Below, piece by piece: positions 25,286 to 33,940 of a stretch of DNA of 64,000 bases (positions within the stretch are counted from its first letter, which is position 1; each line of letters begins with the position of its first letter). The notes under the pieces were generated by a model that worked only from the letters and a program-made list of their open reading frames with translations, made no database searches and was not told where the DNA came from. The translations under genes and the position numbers were made by a program. This DNA comes from Chitinophaga polysaccharea (lineage in GTDB: Bacteria > Bacteroidota > Bacteroidia > Chitinophagales > Chitinophagaceae), in assembly GCF_007829335.1 (NCBI RefSeq), contig NZ_VIWO01000005.1, forward strand, positions 186,001 to 250,000. The letters are read 5' to 3'.

Positions 25286-26404
25286 CTACTCTTTCTCTGT
25301 TAATACGATGCGCTGTCCATATCGCTCATAGCGCAGGGAGTTGGTGGCGCAGATTACTTCTAGCACGTTATCAAGGTTATCTTCCAGGTCCAGGTCGCCG
25401 GAACAGGTTTCCAATCCAGGTTTTGTGGAGGCCAGGTCTAGCTCTATATTATAGTATCGCGTTAATTTTTTCAGGATATCTTTCAGAGGCGTATTGAAAA
25501 AGAGCAGGCGGCCATCTTTCCACGCAGTATAGGAAGCTACGTTTACCCGGCTCATCTGCAAGTCGCCATCTTTGGCATCAACAGAAGCCATATCGGCTGG
25601 TTGCAGCAGCTGTGACCGCTCCCGGGAAAAGCCGTGCCCGGGCACATGCAGGCGCACACTCCCCGATGCCAGCACAAGGCTTTGCCGGGTATCATCGGGA
25701 TAGGCACTGATATTAAAGGTGGTGCCCAGCACCTCGGTGACTAAACCTGACGCATATACGAAAAATGGCGACTGTGAATTGGGCGCGATGTCAAAGAAGG
25801 CCTCTCCTTCCAGGTACACTTCTCTTTTTCCATTTTTAAAGGCGGCAGGATATACCAGGCGGGAGCCGGCATTCAGCTGCACCACGCTGCCATCTTCCAG
25901 CTGCACGCGGGCACGGCGGCCATAGGGCACCATGAGGGTATTGTAAGTGGCGGCGGCAATGCTGAGCGTGTCTTTGTTAATGGTAACACCTGTTCCTCCG
26001 CCGGCGTATACCAGGGCAGCATTCTTTCCTTTCACCACTACTGCCTGGTGTTGCCCTACCAGGAGGCGCGTATCCGTAAGGGGATGGTCATGGGGCAGCT
26101 GTCGGGCAAAGCGCAATAAGTCGTTCTGCCGGGGCAGGAAATACCAGCGTCCCACCGCCAGTAATACCAGTATGGCCGCGGCCACTTTGAGGTACAGGTA
26201 CCGGTAGCGGACCGGTTGCGGCACCAATCCCGGCGCAATCTCTTCCCAGAGCGCGGCTTTGTCGGCCGGGTCCCATGTTTCGTTCCCGGCATTCCGGATC
26301 ACCCGTTCCACCGATCCGGCCAAAGCCTGCAGGGCAGCGTCTTCCGGTGTGCGGTCATTTCCCAATATATCTTCCAGGGTCGGATACTTTTTTCCGCGCT
26401 TCAT
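25286..26404 (-). CDS. FecR-family anti-sigma factor
   Basis: A cytoplasmic N-terminal part (~1-70) is followed by one membrane helix (YLYLKVAAAILVLLAVGRWY). The periplasmic FecR domain comes next (VPYGRRARVQLEDGSVVQLN, AGSRLVYPAAFKNGKREVYL, EGEAFFDIA), then a C-terminal STN-binding domain (NTPLKDILKKLTRYYNIELD). I start at the ATG at 26404; a TTG five codons earlier opens the frame. It holds the ECF sigma factor inactive until the SusC STN domain signals. Gene order sigma-fecR-susC-susD is the standard trans-envelope regulatory layout. Confidence 0.92.
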   Translation of the reverse strand: MKRGKKYPTLEDILGNDRTPEDAALQALAGSVERVIRNAGNETWDPADKAALWEEIAPGLVPQPVRYRYLYLKVAAAILVLLAVGRWYFLPRQNDLLRFARQLPHDHPLTDTRLLVGQHQAVVVKGKNAALVYAGGGTGVTINKDTLSIAAATYNTLMVPYGRRARVQLEDGSVVQLNAGSRLVYPAAFKNGKREVYLEGEAFFDIAPNSQSPFFVYASGLVTEVLGTTFNISAYPDDTRQSLVLASGSVRLHVPGHGFSRERSQLLQPADMASVDAKDGDLQMSRVNVASYTAWKDGRLLFFNTPLKDILKKLTRYYNIELDLASTKPGLETCSGDLDLEDNLDNVLEVICATNSLRYERYGQRIVLTEKE

Positions 26405-26467
26405 GCAACATCTTTCCAATAAAGAGTGATCTACTGATCAGGTATAGACTCCTGAGCACAATTTTTT

Positions 26468-27067
26468 TTAATTATTTTTTTGAGATAGCCAGGACATCAA
26501 TAAAATTAGGAGCGGCAGCACCGGCACTTTCTCCATGCTGGATCGTAGTTGCCGGAAAGCGCGATAGGCCAGGGTGCGGCAGGTAGGTACACTGATTTTC
26601 ATAATACCGGCTACTTCTTCGTAGGATAACTCGCAGTTGAATTTAAGGAACAACACCTCTTTTTGCCGGGCGGGAAGGTCGTTGAGCTCCCGGGTAAGGA
26701 TACGCAGCATTTCCTGCTGTTGCTCGGCCGCAATGCGCTGCTGCTCTACATCCGGCTCATAGGTGATGGAAAAGTAGTCAGCTGTTTCCAGCCGGTTGGC
26801 GATGGCATATTTCTTTACCGCCAGGTGAATTTTACGCCGGAAAGACCGTAACAGGTAAAAGCGGATATTTACTTTGGGAGAAAGATTACGCCGGTAGTGG
26901 TACAGGTCCAGGAAGAGATCCTGGATACAATCCTTGATCAGCGCGGTATCCTGTACGTAGCGTAATCCGTACCGGAAAAGCATATCCGCAGATGTATCAT
27001 ATAATTCTCTATAGGCTTCCTGATCGCCCAGTATGATATTATCCCACAAAACATTATCTGTTTCCAT
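26468..27067 (-). CDS. ECF-type RNA polymerase sigma factor
   Basis: Region 2 (~15-85) contains DQEAYRELYDTSADMLFRYG and CIQDLFLDLYHYRRNLSPK. Region 4 (~130-180) contains LNDLPARQKEVLFLKFNCEL and SYEEVAGIMKISVPTCRTLA, the -33-recognising helix-turn-helix. The length fits Bacteroidota ECF sigmas of SusCD systems. I start at the ATG at 27067; a TTG at 27082 is possible. The unusual C-terminal hydrophobic patch (VLPLLILLMSWL) could help tether it to the membrane near FecR. It should drive transcription of the susC operon. Confidence 0.9.
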   Translation of the reverse strand: METDNVLWDNIILGDQEAYRELYDTSADMLFRYGLRYVQDTALIKDCIQDLFLDLYHYRRNLSPKVNIRFYLLRSFRRKIHLAVKKYAIANRLETADYFSITYEPDVEQQRIAAEQQQEMLRILTRELNDLPARQKEVLFLKFNCELSYEEVAGIMKISVPTCRTLAYRAFRQLRSSMEKVPVLPLLILLMSWLSQKNN

Positions 27068-27128
27068 TACGCGGTCTTTCAAACAGTTGCTATTTAGACG
27101 TCACCCAAGATAGAGTAAAAAGCGGAAA

Positions 27129-27219
27129 GCAGAAAGCAAAAAGCTATTGTGGAAGATGACCTGTGCGATTTTTAAATATTCGCCAAGATGATCCTCCACA
27201 ATAGCTTTTTACTTTCTGC
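27129..27219. repeat. Stop-codon palindrome, copy A
   Basis: Arms of 25 bases (27129-27153 and 27195-27219, one mismatch) contain AAAAAGCTATTGTGGA. The centre is GCGATTTTTAAATATTCGC, itself a smaller stem. A looser outer extension reaches the ROK stop codon (27228-27230). The same family occurs at 50384-50463 and 60585-60699. It likely ends ROK transcription on the minus strand. Confidence 0.75.
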
Positions 27220-27227
27220 TTTTTGCC

Positions 27228-28106
27228 TTATGCTTTCTCCAACTCATGCCATAGGCTGGCAGCACCAATCAATGCGGCAGCCTCGCCCAACGTAGCTTTT
27301 ACGACAGGGATGGTAATCTGTTGCTGTTGCAGTTGTGCTTTCAGGAGCGGGAAGAAAAGATCGGATGCGTTGGCAATGTTGCCGCCAACGACAATCACTT
27401 CAGGTTGTTCGTCTCTGACAAAATCAGCGAGTACGACAGCCAGGTTGACTGCAAACTCATTGAACAGTTCCTGGATCCTGCTATCAGCTGGCATACGTGC
27501 TACCAGTGCTTTTACGTCGGCTACTGTTTCACCACTGATTTCCTGGTAGCGTTTTACAAACCAGCGGGTCGACAGGTAGTCTTCCGCTATGCCATCTTTA
27601 AAGGGTGTACACCAGCGGTTGGCGTCTTTAGCCACCCCGTCGTGGTACCAGGCAGAACCCAGGCCGGTGCCGAGGGTCAATCCAATGCCCCGTTGATAGT
27701 TTCTTCCGGCGCCGCTGAATACTTCGCCCTGTAAAAAGCAGCCGGCATCGTTGATAAAACGTATCTGTTCCGGCAGGATGTCCAGCTGCGCTGCCAGCAG
27801 TTGCTTTATATTAAGCTGATACAACGCATCAAATTTATCCTGCCCTTTCATCAGGCTGATACCTTGCTCATAGTCGAAAGGGCCTGGCATACCAATGCCG
27901 ATATGCTTTACCCCTGCGGGAGCATGACTGAATACTTCATTGATCACTGTGGCCCATGCTGCGATTATATCGGCTGCTTCCCCATGTGAATTAACACGGG
28001 TGCGGTTCCACGAACCTTCTATGATAGATCTTGTTTCCAGATCTACCAATGCTGCGGTAATATGAGAGCCGCCAATATCAATTCCTAACGCCGTGGAATG
28101 CTTCAT
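27228..28106 (-). CDS. ROK-family sugar kinase
   Basis: The ATP-binding phosphate-1 motif GIDIGGSHITAALVD is at residues 8-22. The middle ROK signature is GIGLTLGTGLGSAWYHDG near 142, and EVIVVGGNIANASDLFFPLL lies near 235. ROK proteins of this size (292 residues) phosphorylate glucose or related sugars. The zinc-binding Cys cluster (CxCGxxGCxE) of classical ROK kinases is absent: the segment there reads CTPFKDGIAEDYLS. This puts it in a divergent branch. It has its own promoter (-7 box at 28150) and may feed sugars from the neighbouring SusCD system into metabolism. Confidence 0.85.
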   Translation of the reverse strand: MKHSTALGIDIGGSHITAALVDLETRSIIEGSWNRTRVNSHGEAADIIAAWATVINEVFSHAPAGVKHIGIGMPGPFDYEQGISLMKGQDKFDALYQLNIKQLLAAQLDILPEQIRFINDAGCFLQGEVFSGAGRNYQRGIGLTLGTGLGSAWYHDGVAKDANRWCTPFKDGIAEDYLSTRWFVKRYQEISGETVADVKALVARMPADSRIQELFNEFAVNLAVVLADFVRDEQPEVIVVGGNIANASDLFFPLLKAQLQQQQITIPVVKATLGEAAALIGAASLWHELEKA

Positions 28107-28149
28107 AAAAGTTGTAAGATAGAGTGGTTGCTAAATCGTTTAAGCTAGA

Positions 28150-28157
28150 CAAATATA
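28150..28157 (-). promoter_or_regulatory. -7 promoter element of the ROK gene
   Basis: The minus strand reads TATATTTG, an exact match to TAnnTTTG, 43 bases upstream of the ROK ATG. No TTG sits at the ideal -33 distance, so only half of the promoter is supported. Confidence 0.5.
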
Positions 28158-28538
28158 AAACATATTTTGGTTGATTCGCTCAGAAAAATCGTTTTAGCAA
28201 GATGAAAAAAGGTCAAATTGGCTCTAAATATAGGGCGTTTTTCCAGAAATCAAAAAAACGAACCTGTTTTTCGAAAGAAATCTGTTGTAAAATATTTTGA
28301 CAGATGAAAAATTATTATCACTTTTACATCGTAATTCATTTCACAATGGAATCTGATCATTGCTCCGGCAGTAATATGTTAACAGCCTACATCGCTACTA
28401 ACTTTAACACTTCTCCCCCAGTTTTATAATTCAAACATGCCCGGCTTCTCTATCGAACTGACACGTCTGTTAGCCGTATGCCCGTGCAGGTAATCATCAC
28501 TATATCTCATCAACATTCATTAACAACACCCAACAACA
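28158..28538. other. Divergent intergenic region, ROK gene / SPFH gene
   Basis: This AT-rich stretch has no supported gene. It must hold the start signals for the plus-strand SPFH gene; I see no exact TTG-N19-TAnnTTTG match for it. TTGACA near 28298 is a possible upstream element only. Confidence 0.4.
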
Positions 28539-30449
28539 ATGGAAAATCCAATTCTCAGATGGGCATTGCTCATCGGCCTGCCCCTGTTATGCCTGTTACT
28601 GTACAAGATTATTCTTCGTATATGCTTTGGCGTAGTAATTGTACCGGAAGACCGCATCGGCCTGGTCACCAAAAAATTTGTGCTCATGGGTAAACAGGAA
28701 CTGCCCGAAGGCCGTATCCTGGCCACCAACGGAGAAGCCGGCTTTCAGGCGCAAACCCTAGCTCCCGGCGTATACTTCGGCAAATGGGCCTGGCAGTACA
28801 GCGTTGCCTTCCAGCCCTTTACCATCATCCCCACCGGTAAAATCGGACTGGTGCTGGCAAAAGACGGCGGGGAACTGGAAACTGGCGCCATCCTGGCCCG
28901 AAAAGTGGCCTGCGACGCCTTCCAGGATGCCGAAGCCTTCCTGCGCAACGGCGGCCGGAAAGGACGGCAAACGGCGATCATCACGCCCGGTTCTTATCGT
29001 ATCAACACCCTCCTGTTCGACATCGAAATCACCGACATGTCCACCATCCCCGACAATGCAGTAGGTATTGTGACTACCCTGGAAGGTAAGGCCATCGAAA
29101 CCGGCTCCATCGCCGGTAAAACGATCGACAACCACAACAACTTCCAGGATGTGGATGCATTCCTCGACAAAGGCGGTTATAAAGGTCTCCAGGAACAGGT
29201 AATACTGGCCGGCTCCTACTTTATCAACCCCTGGTTTGCTAAACTTGAAATGGTAAAGATGACGGAAATCGCCATCGGGCACGTAGGCGTGGTCATCTCC
29301 TTCGTGGGTAATGACGGAGTGGATATCAGCGGCGCCGAATTCAAACATGGCAACATCGTAGCCAAAGGCAGTAAAGGCGTATGGGCCGAACCATTAGGCC
29401 CCGGTAAATATCCTGTTAATCCCTATATCATGAAAGTAGAGCTGGTACCTACCACCAACCTGGTACTTAACTGGGCCACCGCCAGAAGCGAAGCACACCA
29501 GCTGGATAAAAACCTCTCTACCATTACAGTAAGAAGCCGCGACGGTTTTACCTTTAACCTCGATGTATCACAAATCATCCACATCCCTACTACCGAGGCA
29601 CCTAAAGTAATAGCCCGCTTCGGTAATATGAGCAATCTGGTTACCCAGGTACTTGAACCTACGATCGGTAACTATTTCCGTAACTCCGCCCAGGGCTCCG
29701 ATGTGATCAGCTTCCTGACCAGCCGTAAAGAAAGGCAAACCGCCGCCAAAGAACATATTGGCCATGTATTGGATCAATACAATGTGTTTGGCGTAGACAC
29801 CCTCATCGGGGACATTGTACCACCGGAAACCCTGATGAAAACACTCACCGACCGTAAAATTGCGGAGGAACAAAAAATCACCTACGATACGGAACGCCTG
29901 GCACAGGAAACCCGTCAAAAGCTGGAAAAAGAAACAGCCATCGCTGAAATGCAGAAGGAAATCGTAAAAGCCGACCAGGGCGTATGGATTGCTGAAAGAA
30001 CAGCCGACGCCTCTGTGAAGAAAGCCACCGGTGACGCCAACAGCGTACGTTTGCAGGCCAACGCCGAAAGCGATCGTATGAAATTACTTGCTGCCGGTGA
30101 AGCGGAAAAAGTGCGGCTGCTCGCCAAAGCAGAAGCAGAACGTACCGAATGGATCGCCAAAGCCGACGCTGAAAAAATTGCCCTCACCGGTAAGGCAGAA
30201 GCAGAAAAGATCCTGGCCATCGGTCAGTCAAGCGCCGAATCCTATAAACTGGCCGTGGAAGCCATGGGCGGCAACAACTTTACCCAACTGAAAGTAATGG
30301 AAGCTATCGGCGCACAACAAATCCGTATCATGCCGGATGTACTCATCGGCGGCGGCGATGGCGCCAACGGCCCTATCAGTGGACTCCTTGGCCTGAAACT
30401 GCTGGAAGATATCGGTAAAAAGAAAGAAGAAGATAAGAAGGCCGAATAA
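28539..30449 (+). CDS. SPFH/flotillin-like membrane protein with fourfold N-terminal repeat
   Basis: One N-terminal membrane helix (ALLIGLPLLCLLLYKIILRI) anchors the 636-residue protein. Four related ~65-residue units follow: IGLVTKKFVLMG, IGLVLAKDGGELETGAILAR, VGIVTTLEGKAIETGSIAGK and VGVVISFVGNDGVDISGAEF. Each ends in a PGxY/GSYxxN line. Next is the SPFH/PHB domain (LSTITVRSRDGFTFNLDVSQ, then EPTIGNYFRNSAQG) and a long Ala/Glu/Lys coiled coil (~440-570). The Gly-rich C-terminus resembles flotillins. Such proteins form large cages at the inner membrane that organise membrane domains or shelter proteases. No NfeD-type partner is adjacent; the gene appears monocistronic. Confidence 0.85.
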   Translation: MENPILRWALLIGLPLLCLLLYKIILRICFGVVIVPEDRIGLVTKKFVLMGKQELPEGRILATNGEAGFQAQTLAPGVYFGKWAWQYSVAFQPFTIIPTGKIGLVLAKDGGELETGAILARKVACDAFQDAEAFLRNGGRKGRQTAIITPGSYRINTLLFDIEITDMSTIPDNAVGIVTTLEGKAIETGSIAGKTIDNHNNFQDVDAFLDKGGYKGLQEQVILAGSYFINPWFAKLEMVKMTEIAIGHVGVVISFVGNDGVDISGAEFKHGNIVAKGSKGVWAEPLGPGKYPVNPYIMKVELVPTTNLVLNWATARSEAHQLDKNLSTITVRSRDGFTFNLDVSQIIHIPTTEAPKVIARFGNMSNLVTQVLEPTIGNYFRNSAQGSDVISFLTSRKERQTAAKEHIGHVLDQYNVFGVDTLIGDIVPPETLMKTLTDRKIAEEQKITYDTERLAQETRQKLEKETAIAEMQKEIVKADQGVWIAERTADASVKKATGDANSVRLQANAESDRMKLLAAGEAEKVRLLAKAEAERTEWIAKADAEKIALTGKAEAEKILAIGQSSAESYKLAVEAMGGNNFTQLKVMEAIGAQQIRIMPDVLIGGGDGANGPISGLLGLKLLEDIGKKKEEDKKAE

Positions 30450-30473
30450 TCCATTGTACTGTAGCAACCTCAG

Positions 30474-30511
30474 AAAACGCCTCCATAAGTGCAATACTTT
30501 GGGGGCGTTTT
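30474..30511 (+). terminator. Terminator of the SPFH gene
   Basis: AAAACGCC (30474-30481) pairs with GGCGTTTT (30504-30511), extended by CC/GG inside and followed by a T/A-rich tail, 24 bases after the stop. Confidence 0.7.
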
Positions 30512-30515
30512 ATAT

Positions 30516-30610
30516 AGTTTTTGGCTGCGTATCTATTTGGATATCCAGCCAAAACTATGTATATTTACCATGTTTTGGCTGCGTATCGATTTGGATAGCC
30601 AGCCAAAACT
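30516..30610 (+). promoter_or_regulatory. Two tandem palindromes upstream of AAA ATPase gene
   Basis: Two near-identical copies with a 54-base period lie 20 bases before the ATPase ATG. Each has TTTTGGCTG and CAGCCAAAA arms around a shared centre (GCGTATCnATTTGGATA). Copy 1 is at about 30519-30554 and copy 2 at 30573-30608. They end with an identical AAAACTAT. Tandem spacing and position point to operators or a duplicated promoter. They are outside any coding frame that looks real. Confidence 0.6.
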
Positions 30611-30630
30611 ATACTTTAAAAACTGCAGCG

Positions 30631-32046
30631 ATGGAAAAACTAATTGGCAGGGAGCACGAAAAAAAAATACTGCTGGAAACGCTTTCTTCCACGGAAGCCG
30701 AGCTGGTAGCCGTATATGGGCGGAGACGGGTTGGTAAAACATTCCTGGTGCGACAAGTATACCAGGATCAAATGGTATATGAATTCTCCGGCGTACATGG
30801 TTCTTCGACAAAGCAACAACTCGAAAATTTCCGTAACGCTATCGCCCTGACACTAAATACGCCGCTTCTTCCTGCTATACCACAGAGCTGGACAGAAGCC
30901 TTTTTGTTATTAATTCAGCTACTTGCTCCACAACTTAAAAAAAAGAAGGCGGTTATCTTCTTTGACGAATTTCCATGGCTAAGTGCTGCTAAATCTGGCT
31001 TCCTTCCTGCATTTGAATATTTCTGGAATTCCTGGGGTTCCAGGCAGGCAAATCTTGTGGTGGCTATCTGTGGCTCAGCGGCTTCCTGGATGATCCAGCG
31101 GGTGGTAAACAACAAAGGAGGATTACATAACCGCATCACCAGGAGAATTCGCCTCCTTCCTTTCAACTTACAGGAAACAGCAGCCTATCTGAAAAGCCGT
31201 TCTGTAAACCTGGACCATTACCAAACACTCCAGGTTTATATGGCACTTGGCGGTATCCCCCACTATTTAAAGGAAATCAGGAAAGGAGAAAGTGCTACCC
31301 AGGCAATCGATCGCCTGTGCTTTACAAAGGATGGTCTGCTTGTAGGTGAATTTACCAACCTGTATAACTCTCTCTTTGAAATGGCAGATCGCCATATTGC
31401 TGTGGTAAAAGCGCTTGCCGCTAAACCATCCGGACTCACACGCAATGAGATTATACACGAAGCGGGACTACTGAGTGGCGGGACTACCACCAAATTGCTG
31501 GAAGAACTTGTACAATCGGGATTTACAGCTACCTATCTCCCATTTGGCAAAAATGCCAAGGATCTAATCTATAAACTGTCTGATGAATACAGCCTGTTTT
31601 ATCTCAAATTTATTGAGCATGCCCGGGCAACAGGGCCTGGAACCTGGATCAGGCGAGCGGCCTCCCCCTCCTGGAAAAGCTGGAGTGGTATGGCTTTTGA
31701 AAATATCTGCCTGAAACACGCCCCTCAAATCAAGCAAGCATTAGGTATTGCCGGTGTTTACACGGAAGAATCGGCCTGGCGATCTAAAGCAGCACAGATA
31801 GACCTATTACTCGATCGCCAGGACGACTGCATTAACATTTGCGAAATGAAATTTTCAAATACCGCATTTATTATCGAGAAATCATATGCAGCGGAGCTAC
31901 AACGCAAACTCACTAACTTCCGGGAGGAAACCCGAACAAGAAAAACGTTGTTTTTAACAATGATTACCACCTATGGCGTAAAGGATAACCAATATAAAAA
32001 CACGTTGGTGCATCATGAAGTAACGATGGAAGAGCTATTTAAATAA
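30631..32046 (+). CDS. AAA ATPase of the archaeal-type (ATPase_2/DUF234) family
   Basis: Walker A is AVYGRRRVGKTFLVRQ near residue 28, Walker B is KKAVIFFDEFPWLSAAKSG near 110, and a sensor-like line is LVVAICGSAASWMIQ. Then follow a winged-helix part (LTRNEIIHEAGLLSGGTTTK) and a nuclease-like C-terminal domain (AAQIDLLLDRQDDCINICEM), the DUF234 layout. I start at the ATG at 30631 (MEKLIGREHEKKILLETL), as family members do; the frame is open further upstream but runs through the palindromes. These ATPases (471 residues here) are widespread in Bacteroidota and archaea and their role is not known. The gene is monocistronic. Confidence 0.85.
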   Translation: MEKLIGREHEKKILLETLSSTEAELVAVYGRRRVGKTFLVRQVYQDQMVYEFSGVHGSSTKQQLENFRNAIALTLNTPLLPAIPQSWTEAFLLLIQLLAPQLKKKKAVIFFDEFPWLSAAKSGFLPAFEYFWNSWGSRQANLVVAICGSAASWMIQRVVNNKGGLHNRITRRIRLLPFNLQETAAYLKSRSVNLDHYQTLQVYMALGGIPHYLKEIRKGESATQAIDRLCFTKDGLLVGEFTNLYNSLFEMADRHIAVVKALAAKPSGLTRNEIIHEAGLLSGGTTTKLLEELVQSGFTATYLPFGKNAKDLIYKLSDEYSLFYLKFIEHARATGPGTWIRRAASPSWKSWSGMAFENICLKHAPQIKQALGIAGVYTEESAWRSKAAQIDLLLDRQDDCINICEMKFSNTAFIIEKSYAAELQRKLTNFREETRTRKTLFLTMITTYGVKDNQYKNTLVHHEVTMEELFK

Positions 32047-32060
32047 AATTCTCTCCGCCA

Positions 32061-33920
32061 TTACGGCATTAATCCCCCCTTTGCATTATACTTCTTTTCG
32101 CCAATGGTATATACCATCTTCGCTCCCTTGCCGTCGATGTCGTAAGATGCTGCACTAAAAGGTACGACCACCTCGTTCTTTGTATTGATCAATCCTACCT
32201 CCGTATCGCCATTTACCTTTTTGGTGACCAGGGTAACGCCTTCGTTAAACGGCCGCGCAGTGGCATACATACAGGGAATGACAGCCTGCCCGTGGGTATT
32301 GATAAAGCCAAAATCAAAGTGCGTGTTTCTTACTTTGGCGAAACCATCTGCAAAAGGCGCTACATCCTGGTATCCCTTCAGATCAATCACCTTCTTTCCT
32401 TTATTGTCCAGGAAATAATAATGGTTGGTTTTATCATATACCAGCAATAGTCCGTCGCTATAGGTATTGCCATTCGTATAATAAGATGTAGGCGTCAACA
32501 ACTGCCCCTGGTAATCATACAAAGAACAGATGCCCTGCAGGGGACCGTCTGGCTCTGATTTATTGGCATATAATACCGGTTCCTTTCCATCTTTCATGAT
32601 ATCATCATAAACCATCGGGATCACCAATTTCCCATTGCCATCCATTAATCCTTTCCCTCCTCCTTCTTCGTTCTTCATTACCATGGCCAGTTGTGGTGAA
32701 AATTCCTTTGCTACGAGGTCCAGCTTCACCAGTTGACGGGTAGCAGTATCCAGGCGGTAATAATAGTAACCATCATAGTCTGAACTGGAAAAAAAGAAGG
32801 GATTGATAGCGGTCATTTCCTTATGGGTAGGCGGTATTACAAACTTACCACTGGCATCCATAAAGCCATACTGATCGCTTTTCGCATCTTTTACCAAATA
32901 GAGACCGGCATAATTAGGAGAAAGATTTTTCAGCATCATCTTCTTTTTCACTTCTACGCGGGTTTCTGCCATATACACCCTCACTCCTGCTACTTTGCCT
33001 TTATAATATCCTTGCGTATATCCTCCCCTGCCGGCGTCAAAAGGCGTCCCTCCGGGCATCTCATCCAGCATGGCTTCCTGCAGTGCATGGATATCTTTAA
33101 AACGTCCGTTGTCTATTTTCTTCACCAGTTGCTGTAAGATATTATTGTAGGTTTTCAGTAGCTTGGTCATATCGTCCGGATCATGCCCGCTGCTGTTGTT
33201 CCTGCTGATGTAATCCAATGGTTTGCCATCCTGGTTAAATGCTTCTATATAGAGGTAGTTTTTGTAGGCGCTATCTCCCATCAGTAACCTTAACTGGTTA
33301 TCCTTCATCTCATCAATCTTAATAGTAGCGCCTTTGAAAGTAGCCGTGGAATGGGATTTATCCAACTTAAGCACCGTCATTTTAACGGGATAACTGTAGC
33401 TAACCGTGGCCAGTGCGCTGTCGATAGTTTTGGGAGATGGTATAGGCGTGGAGCCGTCCAGCGTATACGATTCGGATTTGGTGGTGCCATCTGCAAAAAA
33501 TATTTTCTCCGCTATAACATCGGGCGCTTCCAGGTCGTAGTTATCATTATCACGCATGGCGTTATTGGCTTCCAGCATACTATTAGGATACCTTACTTCC
33601 TGCGTTAACCCCAACCCCTCCAGGTAGGCGGCATACCCTGACGTAAAAGCCTCTACCGGTTTTAACTGGTAGGGAGCCACCGTATCTTCTTTTCCCGTAT
33701 AGCCATTCTCTTTATCTTCTCCCATGCGCGACATGAACTTAATAAAGTGATCTATTCTTTCACTTTCTTTCTGCAGTTCTTCTTTGGCCGCTGCCAGCGT
33801 TTTCCCGTCAAACTGTTTTACAAATGCCTTCAATTCTTCAGAAGGTTCCGTTTTCACCTTACAGGCGGCCAATAGTACCATCGCAAAGGTTACACAACTA
33901 ATGCGCTTCAAATATTGCAT
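32061..33920 (-). CDS. WG-repeat lipoprotein
   Basis: A lipoprotein signal (VTFAMVLLAACKVK, Cys near residue 20) precedes a helical region of ~330 residues. The C-terminal half has WG-type (KWG) repeats: YGFMDASGKFVIPPTHKEM, GLMDGNGKLVIPMVYDDIM, FGFINTHGQAVIPCMYATA and VGLINTKNEVVVPF. These repeats form beta-structures of unclear function. It is the last gene of a three-gene operon of lipoproteins (20-base gap to the previous stop). Confidence 0.85.
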   Translation of the reverse strand: MQYLKRISCVTFAMVLLAACKVKTEPSEELKAFVKQFDGKTLAAAKEELQKESERIDHFIKFMSRMGEDKENGYTGKEDTVAPYQLKPVEAFTSGYAAYLEGLGLTQEVRYPNSMLEANNAMRDNDNYDLEAPDVIAEKIFFADGTTKSESYTLDGSTPIPSPKTIDSALATVSYSYPVKMTVLKLDKSHSTATFKGATIKIDEMKDNQLRLLMGDSAYKNYLYIEAFNQDGKPLDYISRNNSSGHDPDDMTKLLKTYNNILQQLVKKIDNGRFKDIHALQEAMLDEMPGGTPFDAGRGGYTQGYYKGKVAGVRVYMAETRVEVKKKMMLKNLSPNYAGLYLVKDAKSDQYGFMDASGKFVIPPTHKEMTAINPFFFSSSDYDGYYYYRLDTATRQLVKLDLVAKEFSPQLAMVMKNEEGGGKGLMDGNGKLVIPMVYDDIMKDGKEPVLYANKSEPDGPLQGICSLYDYQGQLLTPTSYYTNGNTYSDGLLLVYDKTNHYYFLDNKGKKVIDLKGYQDVAPFADGFAKVRNTHFDFGFINTHGQAVIPCMYATARPFNEGVTLVTKKVNGDTEVGLINTKNEVVVPFSAASYDIDGKGAKMVYTIGEKKYNAKGGLMP

Positions 33921-33940
33921 AAAAATTCGTTGATCAGTGA

